In this document: positions 23,111-36,300 of the stretch, in pieces
Layout: each line of letters opens with the position of its first letter
How positions within the stretch are numbered: the stretch's first letter is position 1
Assembly (NCBI RefSeq): GCF_047495875.1
Contig: NC_092466.1
Span: 11,776,561 to 11,840,560, forward strand
Length of the DNA stretch: 64,000 nt
Direction of reading: 5' to 3'
Source of the DNA: Pithys albifrons albifrons
Taxonomy: Eukaryota; Chordata; Aves; Passeriformes; Thamnophilidae
Position numbers and translations under genes: made by a program
The notes under the pieces: model-generated
Told to the model about the DNA's origin: nothing
Database searches by the model: none
What the model saw: the letters and a program-made list of their open reading frames with translations, nothing else

Positions 23111-26100
23111 GTTAGATTTTTTAAATAAATGGATTTTTATAAAACTGATTATTGTTATATTGATGTATATTTATTGATTGTTGCCCACAGACTGTTGGAC
23201 AAGAAGTAGGTGACTGAAATAGGGGGGAAATTAGAAATGTATATTAAGAATTAAGAACATATTGTTAGAGAAACAACCTGTTACTAAGTAGGGAAAGACT
23301 TCTACACAGAATTTTAGGATTCAGAGCAATATATAAAATTGGAGGACATTACCAATAAAATAGTAAGACTGATGTATCTACTGAAAATGGTACTTGACCC
23401 TAGGAAACTGGGATGATTTCACTGCTTTCAAATGCAATGGATTTCGCAAAGCCTGACAGGGATTCTGATCATGAAGGATTTTGCACATTTTTTTTTCTCC
23501 TGGAAAACTGTGTGTGTCCTTTTTGTTGTTCACTAGGTAGGCATCTATGAGGTCTAATGCCTGAAACAAACATGCAGACAGAGATCAAGTGTAAAAGTCA
23601 AAATCCAAAGCTCATTGTGGCTAAATTACAATGAAATAGAGCTGTAAATATTTCTGGGAGGGTAATTCTCTGATTAAAAGATCAGAATTTCCCACCTTAG
23701 GTAACTCTAATAACTTCGTCTTTCAGAGTGCAGTAAATCCTCGGCAAAAGTCAAGGAAATGAAAAAACTGCACACAAGCAGTGTATGCCTTAGCAGTTCA
23801 CTGAATCAAGCCTTAGAGCTACTACAAAAGACTCCATAACTTAAAGAAAATGCCACTGTTGTGATTACTTCCTTTATTCTTGGAGGACTTGTCTTTCCTA
23901 GAAATCTGTTACAAATTCATCACATATAACTACATAGGGAATAAGACAGAAACAAAACTTTTTTTTTCTGCCAGGTGAAATTCCTTTTTAGCTTGGGAAA
24001 GACAAGTTAACAGGTGTGACAGCTAACTAGATGAGGAAACCCTGATGATGGCATTTGCCTTATAGCAGAGTTTTTTTTTAATGGGCCTAGATTTCTTACA
24101 GTTAACTTGAGACAGATGACTAACTCCTACAGACTGCTTCCAACACACCCATCTGTTTTTCCAGGTGAAGGTGTAAAGAATGTTTTTTCTTCATGATGTC
24201 TGTCTCCTGCACAGATCTATATTTGATATCTAAAGTGCTAAATTCACGTGCTAAAATTTTGCTGTAACTCAAATCACATTCCAACATAGAAGTGCGTAGT
24301 GCTGCTTTGGTAGAGCCACATACATAGTGCCTGTTCCTCTATTTACTGTGTCACACTGAGACAGAAGGTTTGACCACATACAGATTGGGTTTCCTTCCAT
24401 TTTTCTATGAGGGTCTGAGGAAAAAGTATGTGACAGTGTTTATCCAAATGTTTAGAAATGGTTGGATCGAATTCATACCAGCATGCCAGGGTATGTGGAG
24501 GAGGGTGGGAGGACAGTGGCAGTGCCTTGTGGAGTGACTCCAAAACAACACAACTGGGCTTCCAGTCCAGCTGGCAAATGCTGTCAAATCCTGATAGAAA
24601 CATAATGATTTTGGTTCAGAAAAGGAGCTGGTGAATGATGGATTTGAAACGGGACCTCCCATCTGTTCCCAATTCATCTTTCACTGAAGCTAAAGAATGA
24701 GAATCAGCAACCAGGCAAAAGCTTCATCCAGCTGTCTGAGGATCATGTCACCGAGTCAGACAGCAGTAATTTAACTTTCTCCTCTCATAAGACCAGTATA
24801 TACTGGCACAAATTCATTGTTTCTTCATTACTAAGGATTTACTAGATGCTTTGTTGTTCTTGGGGAAAAGGCAATATTTCTTCTTTCATAAATGTGACCT
24901 TTTCTTTCTGGGTATTTTTTAGCCAGCTATATTTTGCTTATATAAGATAAATGTGTGGAGAATTACAGAGAGGACAAAGTCCCAGTGGAGGATTAATACG
25001 GATTGTCCTGCATAGTGAGGAATACTTAGCTGTGTTATTACCTAAATCTTCATATAGAACATTTTCACAGAGCTGTGATATAGCACCAAATGACAATAGA
25101 AAACCATCAGATTGAACTGGGGGGAGGGAGGTTTGGAAAGCAATGAATTTTAGGAAAAAAATATGCAGATCCCACATTATTTAGTTAGTGATGCTTGCTT
25201 AGAGACAATGACATTTATATCCACAGAAGTTCTAGCCACAGCTATGGCAGTCAGTGACCCAGGGCTGTGAGAACACAGACCCCAGAGCATGGACCACGCA
25301 GCATATACCAAAGACCAGTTTGTTTGCAGGTGATATGAGCACTTCTTGTTTTCCAAAAAGGCAAATCTGCTCTGGATTAGCTCTAATTAGCCTCCTGTCT
25401 CTATGGTTGCAACTGAATGATGTGGGGTTCTTTAAGTTCTAAATCTCTTTTTAGTCTGTCGTGTATTTTCAAAGCAACTGTGTTTTTCTGATAGATAGAG
25501 AAATATCTGTTCTAATTATTTTATCAGTGCAACACATTCGTGATGGCTTTCCCACCACCTTACTGTGCTCTGCTATCACCTCCTTTTCTCATGAGAGGAA
25601 GCAGGAAGGGGGATACCTTTGATCTTTGGATCTTATTAAGGTTAAGGATGCTACATGCATGGTGTCTATCTGAATTAAATGAAAACATAAACCACCATTT
25701 TATGAAACAATTTGAAACAATATCTCTATTCCCTACAAACTAAAACCCTCCCTATGTCATTCAAAGAAGCATACTAGGAAAGAAAATTCCAGGTAAAACT
25801 TATGCAAAGTGAACAAATTACTTATTGGAAAATTGCACTCATGGGGTAGCTGCTAGTGGTACTCTTCTACTTTTCAAATTGGAAAAATGTGTTACTCTGG
25901 GTGCACAGGGCGTTACTTTAGGACTGGTAGTACTCAAAATTTTATTAATAACATATTAATAAATTAAAACCAATAATTATTTTATCAGCATCTTCTGTGA
26001 TGTAGGCAGTATAGCTTACTGATATGAAACTCAGAAAGTCTGCAGATGCCACAGACACTGAGGAGAATTTGAAATGAACTTCATAAATCAGAAGAACTGA

Positions 26101-29100
26101 GTGCAAGAAAAATGCCTGTGATTCAGTAAGAGCAAATGCAAATATCACATAGAAGTTGAAGATTACTGTCTATGGCATTACCAAACAGCAAGAACCAGAA
26201 ATAATACACCAGTGCAGAACTCCAGATGCTTTTACCTAAAAGGCATGAGGCATGTGTATTTAAAGAACCTCAGCTGCAATGCTTTCTTTGCTTATAGGCT
26301 CCACATGTTGACAAAAAAATAGGAAAAACTGAAAACAGTCTTACAGATGGCCATAGAAGTGATATCAGCATCTAAAAAGAGAAATATGGATTATGGAAAT
26401 TTCACTGGAATTTGAAAAGATGAGATTAGATGTAAATACAGTAATTTCCAAAAAATCAGGGAATAGACCAACTGCTGTCCAGCCCTGCTGCTTCTAAGTT
26501 GAATTTTCCCCGCCTTAAATGACAATCATGATAATTTTTTTTGTACCTGGATTTAGAGTAAAAAAATATAATTGCTTCCTGTGAATGAATATTAATGAAC
26601 AACCCTAAAAGCCGTTTTGATCCAATAAATTCATAGAGAGATTCATACAGTACTTTAAAAATATCTATACCATTGATAGAATTACAATGGAGGAGAGCAC
26701 CTGATATCCAAACTTCAGGAATTAAAATGTCAAACCACATCCAATTTGGACAAGGTTATTTGTAGCCCGATAATATTGAGAAAATGGAGAAAAATTATGG
26801 CACTAAGGCAGAAGATATTGTACAAAACCTCCCGGTCATAGAACAGGAAAAGTCTGCTGTGAAGGAGGATAAACTATGATTCTTAGGCCGACAAGTTGAG
26901 CAGTGCAGGAAATGCTGTGAGGTGGGCTGTCCCTCTGCTCTCCTTGCTGGAGGCATCCATCTAGATTTGGTATTCAGAGCAACATCTGCAGGTGAAGCAC
27001 CGACTGTCAGTCACACCCCAAAGCTGCTACAAGTGTTCAGCACAGTCTTAGCTTTTGGGCTTTCCTAATGTCTTGCTGTGCTCTTGGAGAAAGATGGGAA
27101 GAGAAATTAACTTCCATCCTGTTGCTTGAACCTGCATTTTTTATTAAACAGCATTTTTGCTGTCTGTAGCTGCTCTGCCTGCCTCTGCCTATGGAGGCCC
27201 ATTACGGTTGTGATGCTGAGGCAGTTTTGTGCCAACCATCGTAGGAATCACTTCACTCCTTTCATTACCAGCAGAGCAGCATCTATTTTTCAGACATGAA
27301 GCCAAAAGAGAAATGTATTCTGCTTAGGTATCCTGCTGCACGAAGATCAATTATACAAAATCCATGCTCTTGGGCTTTAAAGACTGTAGATAGTGGGGAT
27401 TTTGGAAATTAGATTGAGTAGTTAAGTGTTGCAAATTTCCCCTTTTGAGCAGCTGTGGCTTGATACAGCTGCTTAAAGGATTCTTTGGCAAATGGATTGC
27501 GTCTCCTAGTGGGATTTGTGCTGTGAATAAATAAATTTCTATAATCAACCACTGATACCTCTGCAGTCTTCATAGCCTGCCTTTCCACTAAATACACATG
27601 TGTATAAAAATTTCTGTTCATTTAAAATCAAGTACGGCATTGAACTGGAATAAAAACCCCACATCAAGCAAAAAACTTCATCGATTTTTTGCTTTGCTTT
27701 GTAAAATCGTGAATTTTGTTAGTGCCTTGGCCTATTTAGTACTAACTAGGTGTCAATCAAATGCAGAGCTTACTTGCCAGTGGGAGTGCTCTGGAAATGA
27801 GAGATAGCATCTTGGAACATCTTGCATGTAAAGAGTGATATGTCCTCAGCTTTCCAAAGATGTTTAATTTCCTTTTAAAGTGGTTCTGTCACAAATCCAA
27901 CAGCTCTCTTGTTTCAAACAGAAGCAGAATTAGGGAATGCCAGTCTGGAGGAAAGGGAGCCTGAGGGAAGAACTCCCAGGCTAGACAATGAGAGATCTTT
28001 AGTCATTATATTTGTGTTTAAGTTGATAGTTGATCTTCCAGAATACTGATAGAGTTGGCTGCACTTTTGGCATGTCTTTCAGGGTTGGTTTTTCTGTGTG
28101 TGTGTTTTATTTTCTCTGACCTTTTGAAGGCCTTGACAATTTATATGCACTTAAATAAAAAGGAAGTGAAAATCTCTCACTTATTTGATCCTGAAATGGA
28201 AAGAAAACTCTTCTGAAAATATTGTTTTCGTAGTAGCAGCTGGTATCAGGCACAGGGCTGGGGAACCTCCGCAATTACAGTTCTGAGTCTTAATATCTTC
28301 TGACATAAATAGGACTGACTGTGAGAAATACTTCCACAGTTTGCATGTTGAACACATTGATGATGCACAACATTGTGACTGCACCACTGTTCTTCCTTAA
28401 ATAACTTTCTCACTGCTCTTTGAATTAGTGAAGTGATGCCAGTGCTTCTGTCAACTTGGAGAGTTCAGTGCTAGCCAGTGTGAGTATTATCTGTGAGCTC
28501 ATTAGTGCTGGCTCTCCAAATATCTTGTTCCTGATCTGCCAGCTGTTATAGGATCTGATCTATTTTCTTGACATAGTTGGAGTAAATAAATACCTCACTT
28601 CCAGCACATACACGCTCACACTTCATATCTACCATTTTCCATAGAAACTTTTGTTCTTTCACTTACTTGATTTGCTTCTTCTCCATCCTCTTCCCAATTT
28701 CTCCAAATATTAACCTAGAAATGGAGCTCTCTAGAAAAGCTTTGCTAGGTGTGAGTCCATTTTGCAGAAGTGAATAGTATTCACTTCTCTCAGAAAATTA
28801 AGCATCCATTTTCAGTTGTGCCACAGTGCTGTGGCCACGTGGACCAGGTGATACTGAAACTGAGAAGCTTAAAAGAAAATAAAGTATGGGACACAAACAG
28901 GTTTGCCATCTCAGAGCCCAAGAATGAGGTTGGGACTCAGTCCTTTTCCTGGCAAATAGACTGTTGCCATTTCTAACGGAAAAGAATTGTGTTTAATTTA
29001 ATTGGAAAGGGATATAATGGTGCAAAGACAGGAACTTATCTCTACAATGTCTTATCTCCAGTGACTCTGAATTAGTAGGCCAGCTTTGTTTTGCTTTTGC

Positions 29101-29886
29101 CTGTGTTTTGGCAGCAAAGATCTCATTTTAAGTTCCTCCATGTGAGCAAAATACTTCTGTTTCCCTGAAATGGTCTATTACATTAGCAGAAGATAGCTAC
29201 TCCTTTTTCATTAGCTCACTTAATATTGTACTTGATTAAACACCAAGGGCCTGGGGCTTACATACAAACATAAATGTATATATAATCAACCTGAGAAATC
29301 AGATCTGCACACATTTTCTACTTGTTTGACTTTCATTGACTGAGGCTAGGGCACTTTAAAAGGCAAGGAATTGTCAGTTGTCACTACTCTGTCATAGTAA
29401 TTTAGGAGCCAGGCAGCAAAGCTCAGGATTCCAACTGTGGTGATATCAAATCTGTGTTGCCAATTCCCAAGGTAAACTTTATGCAGAGATATGGAAGCTT
29501 CCTCTGTCTTGCACCTCTTATGAGGATCTTCCATCAAGTCCCTGAAGCAGTTGAATGGTACTGCTTAATAAGTAAAAGTGATCTGAAAAGTGAGTTTCAA
29601 ATACCTGAGACGACCTGTGACCTTATGAGTCACCAGCCCGCCTTTCCTTTGCATAACAAGAGGATTTGGGGAGGGTTTCTAATGCTGTCTGCAAATGAAT
29701 TCCTGAACTCCACATTGCAAGCAAGGTGTGATTAGGTGTCTGAGTTGGTGTTGGCACATCTGGCTGGCATGCCTGTTTAAATCCAGTGTGCTTTGGTAGC
29801 AGTAGCCCAGCTGATGGTGCCAAAAAGCTGGTGAAAGAAGCCTTAAGACTCAGAAGGTTAGTGGTGGAGAAAGAGCAGCAGAAGCT
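23111..29886. other. Non-coding stretch, nothing recognised
   Basis: About 6.8 kb of AT-rich DNA. Open frames here do not exceed about 94 codons, except the one overlapping the purine tract downstream (29623-29961, minus, 112 codons). None carries a motif I know. No RNA gene or repeat family is recognised. Confidence 0.65.
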
Positions 29887-29915
29887 AGGAAAAAGAAAAA
29901 AAAAAGAAAAAGAAA
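29887..29915. repeat. Homopurine (A/G) tract
   Basis: Twenty-nine bases contain only A and G, mostly A runs broken by single G. A second, similar purine run lies at about 30227-30253. The first gives the phenylalanine-rich stretch in a minus-strand open frame, which marks that frame as an artefact. Confidence 0.8.
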
Positions 29916-31169
29916 CAATAGCATCCATGAATTTTTGATGGCAGTACTTTGTGTTCAGCAATTAATGTAGCAAGTACTGCCCAATTGGCATAGACAGGAA
30001 GAAAGTCACAAATAACTCCCTGGACAAATTAAACTCAATTTTCTCCAGCTACCTTCACTCATTTACAGCCTCAGGAATTACTCCCATGTGCAAGTAACAT
30101 CTTTCGTCTTTTAACAGGGGGGATTTGATCAGCATGTCTGTTCCCGAAGGATACTTATTAGGGTTGGCTTTCCCACTGCAGTGAACCTGTAATTTCACAA
30201 ATAACACCTATTACAGTTTCAACTTAGGAAAAAAGAGAGAGAAAAAAAGAAGCTGAAAGAGGACAGGGGAGTAATTTCTATCAAACAAAGGTTTTGGGCC
30301 AAATTCTTAGCTACTGAAGAAGAAAACAGCAGCTAAGGGATGGCACCCTGAATGGTCATGAGGTGGAAAAAATGAATGTGCAGTGAATGAATTCCTCCCA
30401 ACTGCATTTAACTGGAAGGGGGATCTGTTCAAACAGACCTTGGAGTGTAAGGTTTTTTCTTTCTTTTGTTCTTTTACTATATCTACTCCCCATCACAATG
30501 CTGTCAGAGGATCAACAGAATGCAGCTGCCACGGATACAGGAGGACCATCTCTGAACCTGATGTTGTCTGTACAAGCCAGGGTGGCATGCAATAGTTTGG
30601 ACACTCTCTGCATGGATACCTTTGCTCTTCATGTCTGTGTTTACAGTAGTGTTTGATGAAATTACCTTTTGCACCTTCAGGTAGTAGGATTAGCTGATGT
30701 ACGTTTTTGGCTTATTTTCTTTCTTATCTCCCTCACTCTCCCTTTGTGTTTTTTTCCTGCTGTCTGAACTATGCTATCCCTCCAAATCTGCATGACTTCT
30801 CTTCTGAATCTACCTTGAACTCAGACAACTTGGCTCATACATGGAACTGACTTTTGGTCATGTAAATCTAGCTTTACTTCCTCTGTGATCTTACACACAA
30901 TATGCACTCCATTTCTTGGTTATTATTTGAACCTGTGTGTTGTTGTCACACTTCCCAGATGACTAAAGCTCATTAGAGTTGTATTATATGTTTGTAATCA
31001 CCTTAACTGGCTAAGAAGGATCTCAAAACTCATTTCTAGTTCCCAGATATAATATATCCTGTCCTGTTCCTCTGACATCTCTCTCAGCCTGATGGGCACA
31101 TCCTGACCTTTAAGGCCAATCCTTCTGAATCTCAGTAAGTGACTGAAAAATAAGGTATTTCTGAAGGAA
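29916..31169. other. Non-coding stretch with a second purine tract
   Basis: A purine-only run (about 30227-30253) is followed by unremarkable sequence. The longest open frames (70 and 89 codons, about 30383-30656) overlap in different frames and have no motif. Confidence 0.6.
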
Positions 31170-31226
31170 GATGTAAAACTAGGACCAGAAGAGACTTTTG
31201 GGTCACTCAGTGCACTCCCCTGGAAT
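31170..31226 (-). mobile_element. Old CR1 3'-end scrap, minus orientation
   Basis: The bases AGGACCAGAAGAGACTTTTG (31181-31200), followed by GGTCACTCAGTGCACTCCCC (31201-31220), resemble the reverse complement of the CR1 3' end. That end has a GGA-x-x-GGAAGGGACCT core, then GGTCATCxAGTxCAxxCCCC. Many mismatches point to an old subfamily of the kind shared with other reptiles. The upstream LINE body, which would lie at higher coordinates, is not recognisable. Confidence 0.5.
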
Positions 31227-31652
31227 CAAAGGCAGGTATATAGTTTAATTTTCTTCATAAACTTCTCAAGATTTTTTCATCCTGAAAGTAGTCTGGTGTT
31301 TATGGGATGCACAAAAGTGGTTTGAAAGGGCAAAATATACCCTGAGCATTTTATGATAGTGGCCACACAGCTTTAGAATGGGAAGCCACATTCTGTATGA
31401 TGTTTGGCTTTGCTCCTGTGTCTTGAATGCAGCTGGAAATCTTGGCTTTAGGAGGAAAACCTGCAACTTTTCAAAAAGTTCGTATAATTCCTTTTCTTTT
31501 CCAATTATTAGTTTTTTTCTGAATGAATGGTGTCTTTTGACCTCCATGAAAAGACCTCCAAAATATGACTTCTCTCTCCTTCCCCTTCCCTCCCAAAGTT
31601 CATCTTTCATCTGACAATAGAGAGAAAAACAATGAGTGACAGGGGGGAGGAA

Positions 31653-31676
31653 AAACAAACAAACAAACAAACAAAC
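31653..31676. repeat. (AAAC)6 microsatellite
   Basis: Six perfect AAAC units, with partial units on both sides (31651-31681). In the minus frame it encodes the repetitive F/V/C/L start of an open frame at 31266-31679, so that frame is an artefact. Confidence 0.95.
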
Positions 31677-31681
31677 CAAAC

Positions 31682-34600
31682 ACCTAAGGGTAAAATAGTT
31701 TTTGAAACATGAAGAAACTGAGTCTTTACTTGGAGCAAATTTCTAGGTTGAGTAATAAAGGGGATATGTTGGCAAAACAGTAAACCAGTATTTATCATTG
31801 TTAACAACACAAATTTTCATAATGAGCCAGATTATGTAGTCTGCTATTTACAGGTAATTCAACAAATCAAATGCTGAAATTATTTCTTATGTTCATTTTT
31901 AAAAACATCAGTAGACTCTTGCTTGGCCACTAATTGTATGCAGTACCATGATACATAATTTCCTACTTCATAATGTTTTATTTTTCTTTTTGAGCTGTTC
32001 CATCCTTGTTTCATATCATAGATGACAATTTCTGATTGTGGGCTGCTCCACCTTGTAGTCTATTTTTGCTTGAAAGAAAGACAATGGAAATTTTTACAAA
32101 CCCTAGGCCTGATTTTAATTATCTTTGAAGCCTGATTTTTACCTATGATGGTGGGATGGATGGGGAAATTGTATGTGATACAGAAGAGTTAAAGAATACA
32201 TAGACATCACTTAACCACCAGCATCTATCTTCCAAGCAGCCAGTCTAGCCATAGTTTGGTATGCACAAAAAATCTGTGCTGAAGTCAGGCATGGCCATTA
32301 AGAGAGGTCCCACAGCTTGTTCTGTGAATATGGGAGGTTTAGGCTGCTTTTAGCTATTCCCTCTCCACTCTATGCCTGCAGGAAGCAGCACATGGAAGAG
32401 GTCTGTTGTGTCAATGTTAAGCTGTTGGTGGAGTTATGATTTTTTGGCACATTTTGCTTTTTTAGTTCACTAGATGACTATAGTGCTTATTTCTAAAATT
32501 TCTATAAGGAATCAAATTCCAGAAGTCTTAAGCCTGGAATGACAAGGAAAATAGTCCTTTCACTTGGTGCCCTTCAATTTAAAGATAGAAATAGGAGAAA
32601 ATTCAGTTCTGGTTTACCTGAAGAAGGCTTTTCAACTAGTCTGCATGAAAATTTCCTGCTTTGCTCAAAAATGCTCAGAAGGAAATAGTAGAATAGCCAA
32701 AAAATGCAGGTGTTTATATGAATAATTAGTTGCATTCTGGTCACATCCACTCCCTTGGCAGACCTCATGAGACACCCTCTAGCTGGGAAACTTTGCAATT
32801 CTGATCTCCCTTTGACAATGTGTAGCCTTAGCAGTGAGAAATCTCACTCCAAAGAAGTTGAGGCTATTAAAGATACTACTGTGATTCAGAATATTTACAA
32901 ACATGCTTTTGATATGGTTGTTCATAACATAAGAGTTTCTTTCTTTAGTTAGGGAGTTTGGATGTTATTTTGTGGGGGTTTTTTTGTTCTTACTGCTCTT
33001 TTATCTCATTCTTTTTTTTTTTTTCCCCATATGGAAAGACAACAAGCACTGGATCCTCTTCTGATAATAAGATCTTGGGAGTCAGTCCATCTGTTTCTGT
33101 TTATATGCTACCCAAAAAATTGTCTATTTTAACAACACTAACCGCCAGCAAGGTCCAGAAGTCCTTTTCAGTAATTACATACTTTTGGTCTTTAGAAAGC
33201 ACATTTGGTAGCCTGCTGACCCTAGAGGAATATTTTATAGAGGAGTTCTTTGCTAACAGTAATTGGCCAGCTGGAAATTTCCCTTGGGCAAGCTTGAAAC
33301 ACATCTTCTTTATCTACAATGGAAAAGAAGTTTGTCCTATTATCCTTCCAGACATAAAGATGTACTTTAGCCTCACAGATAACTTTAGAAACATTCCCAT
33401 TACAGACAGCTCTGCTTATGAATGGGAGGGCTCAATATGTTTAATAATTATCACACAGAGTGTTTTTGCAGAAAAATAGGAGTCTTTTGGCTTGGCAGTT
33501 CATTATTTGAGAAATAACTGCCATTTGTTGTCACATCTCTAGACTCTTTGCAGTAATTTAGTAAATAATTAAAATACTGTGTCTGACTCTCCACTCCATT
33601 ACCAACACTTGTAGCGGTAGAATTCATTCAGCATCCCACTGATGTGTATCTGTCGCCTCCTGGAGGAGGGGGTAAAGCACAGAAAGATCCCAGCTGGCCA
33701 GTCAGACATTGCTAAACAAAGTTCTGGATGGGAATAATAATTTTGAACAAAATTACAGAGGAGAGGAAGAAAAAAATAATTTCCTCAACTACAAGTACAC
33801 TACAGCTACAAGTCACCTCAAGGATAAATGATAATTTCAGAAGAGAAACCAAGTTACTTTAATTTCAGCATCAGGTTTTAATGAAAAGAATATTCTTTCC
33901 CCTGGTATTGTCACAATTAGTTTCTAGGGGGATGATTGGAATCAAACATGATTGATTTCAGGTAGGAAAGGAAGCAGCAGGGGCAGATGAACTTATGAGC
34001 CTTAAAGCTCTTTTTTTCCTCTTTCTGTTGTTATTAAGAGTAATAATTAAAAGAAGGCATACCTCAGCCTCCTTCAAGATATGATATTTCAGCAGAAGTG
34101 TCCCTAAAATTAATGTTCTACAAGGTTTCCACCAAGTCTCAGCAGCTATTTAACTTTTGATATCTCTCTTTTTTTGCTGACAATGAAATGTATATTCCTT
34201 CTGTTAACAGTAAAACCATCCATTAAAAAAAGATTGTCCACTGCCTCTGGTGGACAGGCATAGGAAGCCTGCTAGGACAGGGAGCACTCCTGCTGCCCTG
34301 CTCTTTTGCTCTTGTCACTCATCCAAATGCAGGTTTGGGGTCTGCCCTGGTGAAGGGGCAGGATGGAGATGCAGGTTTGAATGCAGAGGACCTGCTCGAT
34401 TTGATTTTCTTACACTGGCTGGCAGACACAACAAAACCTTTCAGTCATGACCCTTTAAACATCCATAGGATGAAGGCTGCTCTGGCACTGTCTTCAGAAG
34501 GAGTTTTCACCAGTCAACATCATTCCAGCATTTACATCTGACTAACAACCATAACAAATCTAGCCCTTTTCATCTGAGGAACTCATGAACTCTTCCTGAT

Positions 34601-35999
34601 GGCACTGTCACACATCTTTCCCGAGCATCCAAGAAAGAAATGAATTGTGTATGGGTTGTTTCAAAAAAACTTACCCTCTTAAGTAACAAACTACTGTTTC
34701 TGCCACGTGGTGGGATGATAGAATAAAACACAAAGAAAACATTGTTTGTGAGATATTATTTTGAAATTGTCACTTCAAAGACGCTAGACAAATTTTTGTT
34801 GGGTTTGTTTCTTTGTTTTTGGTGACTGAAGGTGACCAAAATCTTTTTTTGGGAAAATTTAACTATGATTTGTGACACAGCATCTTGCTCTAAAATTTTT
34901 TTTTTCTGATGCAATTTTCCTTGATCAAATCTTGTCCTAACTTGTCCTTCCTTATGTGTTAAACAAGAATTTTTTCATGTGGTATTAAATGTTTCAATTA
35001 TTTATCTCGTCTTTATTGTTGCTTTTGAAATCATACCTTTTGCTTTTAGGCTTTTTTTTTTTAAGTAAACCTTTCTTCTGTTATTCTCCTCCACTTGATA
35101 AAAAATGTTGAACTGTTGTTGTCCTGTTCTGATTCAGAATTGAAAGGATTCAGGAATCTTCCACACACAGACATGCATAAACACCCAGGACGAGATGGGA
35201 ATTCTGGGATTTTTTTAGTAGCATTCTCACTCTGCATCTTGCCTACTGCTGCACCCTCTTTGAATGGAATAGTTTTCAAGAAAACATGTTATAGGGGCTG
35301 TTCTCTAGAGATCAGTGTGCTTCAAGAGGGGTTGGCTCTGTACAGGGAAACGGTGCTGCAAAGGTATATAGATCTTGCAGGTATTTCAGGGAGTTTTATT
35401 TTGGGTCCACTTAATGATGTCCCATAAGCTGAAAGTGCATCAGTAGCTGGACTGGTTTGGTTTCATGCTAAAGGAGTCAAAATCACATGCTCCAAGGCTA
35501 TGTAGTGATGTAAATTAAAATATTGGAAGGGAAGCTGATCAGGCAATTAACTCAATTTTAGCGAGTTACTGCAGATGTAGTCTTAGATACAGCCGTCTAG
35601 AGGTACACCTCTGAAAGGGACACTGAGCGTTCTCTTGTGTTTTACTGTCTTAGAATGTTCTTTGTTGCAAATTTTGACCTTTCTGTTTATACTGAGCTTG
35701 GCAATAAAGGGTGTCCTCTCATGCTTTCATCATGATCTTGCATTTTTCACATAGAAAGAAAAAATACCACCATTTATTGTTATTAATAGTAACTGTTGAC
35801 AGTGCAATGGCAATTGCAATGTGAATTACTATGAAAGAAAGGATATCCATTATTGTAATTATTTTAAAAACTGTAGCTTTTGTTAAAGAGGTCTGAAGGC
35901 AAGTTTGGAGTGCTTCATCCTGCTGTTTTTAATCTAAATAAGTGTAATTGCAAGATCCAAGGGACCAAAAACCATACTATTAACTTCCAGAAACATAAA
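31682..35999. other. Non-coding stretch, only chance open frames
   Basis: The longest open frame (32958-33479, plus, 173 codons) begins with a phenylalanine run made by a T13 homopolymer (33012-33024) and shows no domain, so I do not call it a gene. A hairpin with 6-bp arms (GTCCAC/GTGGAC, about 34236-34255) is the only structure noted. No repeat family is recognised. Confidence 0.6.
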
Positions 36000-36300
36000 T
36001 TGTTTTGTCAAGTTATTAAGGGAACTGACAATTTGACAGTTTTTTGTAAATGCTGACATGACGTGTACACACTTAAGTGGTTTTACTCTGTAGGAAGTAG
36101 ATTAATTCAGACTCCTTATCGCCCCACAAGCTGTCATCTTAGGGAGATATTTTATTAAATTTACCTGAACATGAAATTAAAATGTGAGTGATGTTTTCTT
36201 ATTTGATATGCATAATTTTGTGATATTAGTGAGAGATGTGTATTTTGAACATTATGCACAATGAGAATTTTGTTGCAATTAAGTTAAACAGAGGATGAGG
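36000..36300. promoter_or_regulatory. Candidate conserved non-coding / enhancer-like stretch
   Basis: Several textbook transcription-factor words cluster in CpG-poor AT-rich sequence. CACTTAAGTG (36070-36079) is a perfect palindrome with two NK2-class homeodomain sites. TGACGTG (36059-36065) is a CRE half-type site. ATGCATAAT (36208-36216) is POU-like. All are short enough to occur by chance, so this is a hypothesis based on clustering and composition only. Confidence 0.25.

Noticed and set aside
31266..31679. 137-codon minus-strand frame with a hydrophobic start
   Set aside because: The apparent signal-peptide-like start is translated from the (AAAC)n microsatellite; the rest has no motif.
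32958..33479. 173-codon open frame
   Set aside because: A T13 homopolymer supplies its phenylalanine run, and no domain or family motif is visible in the rest.
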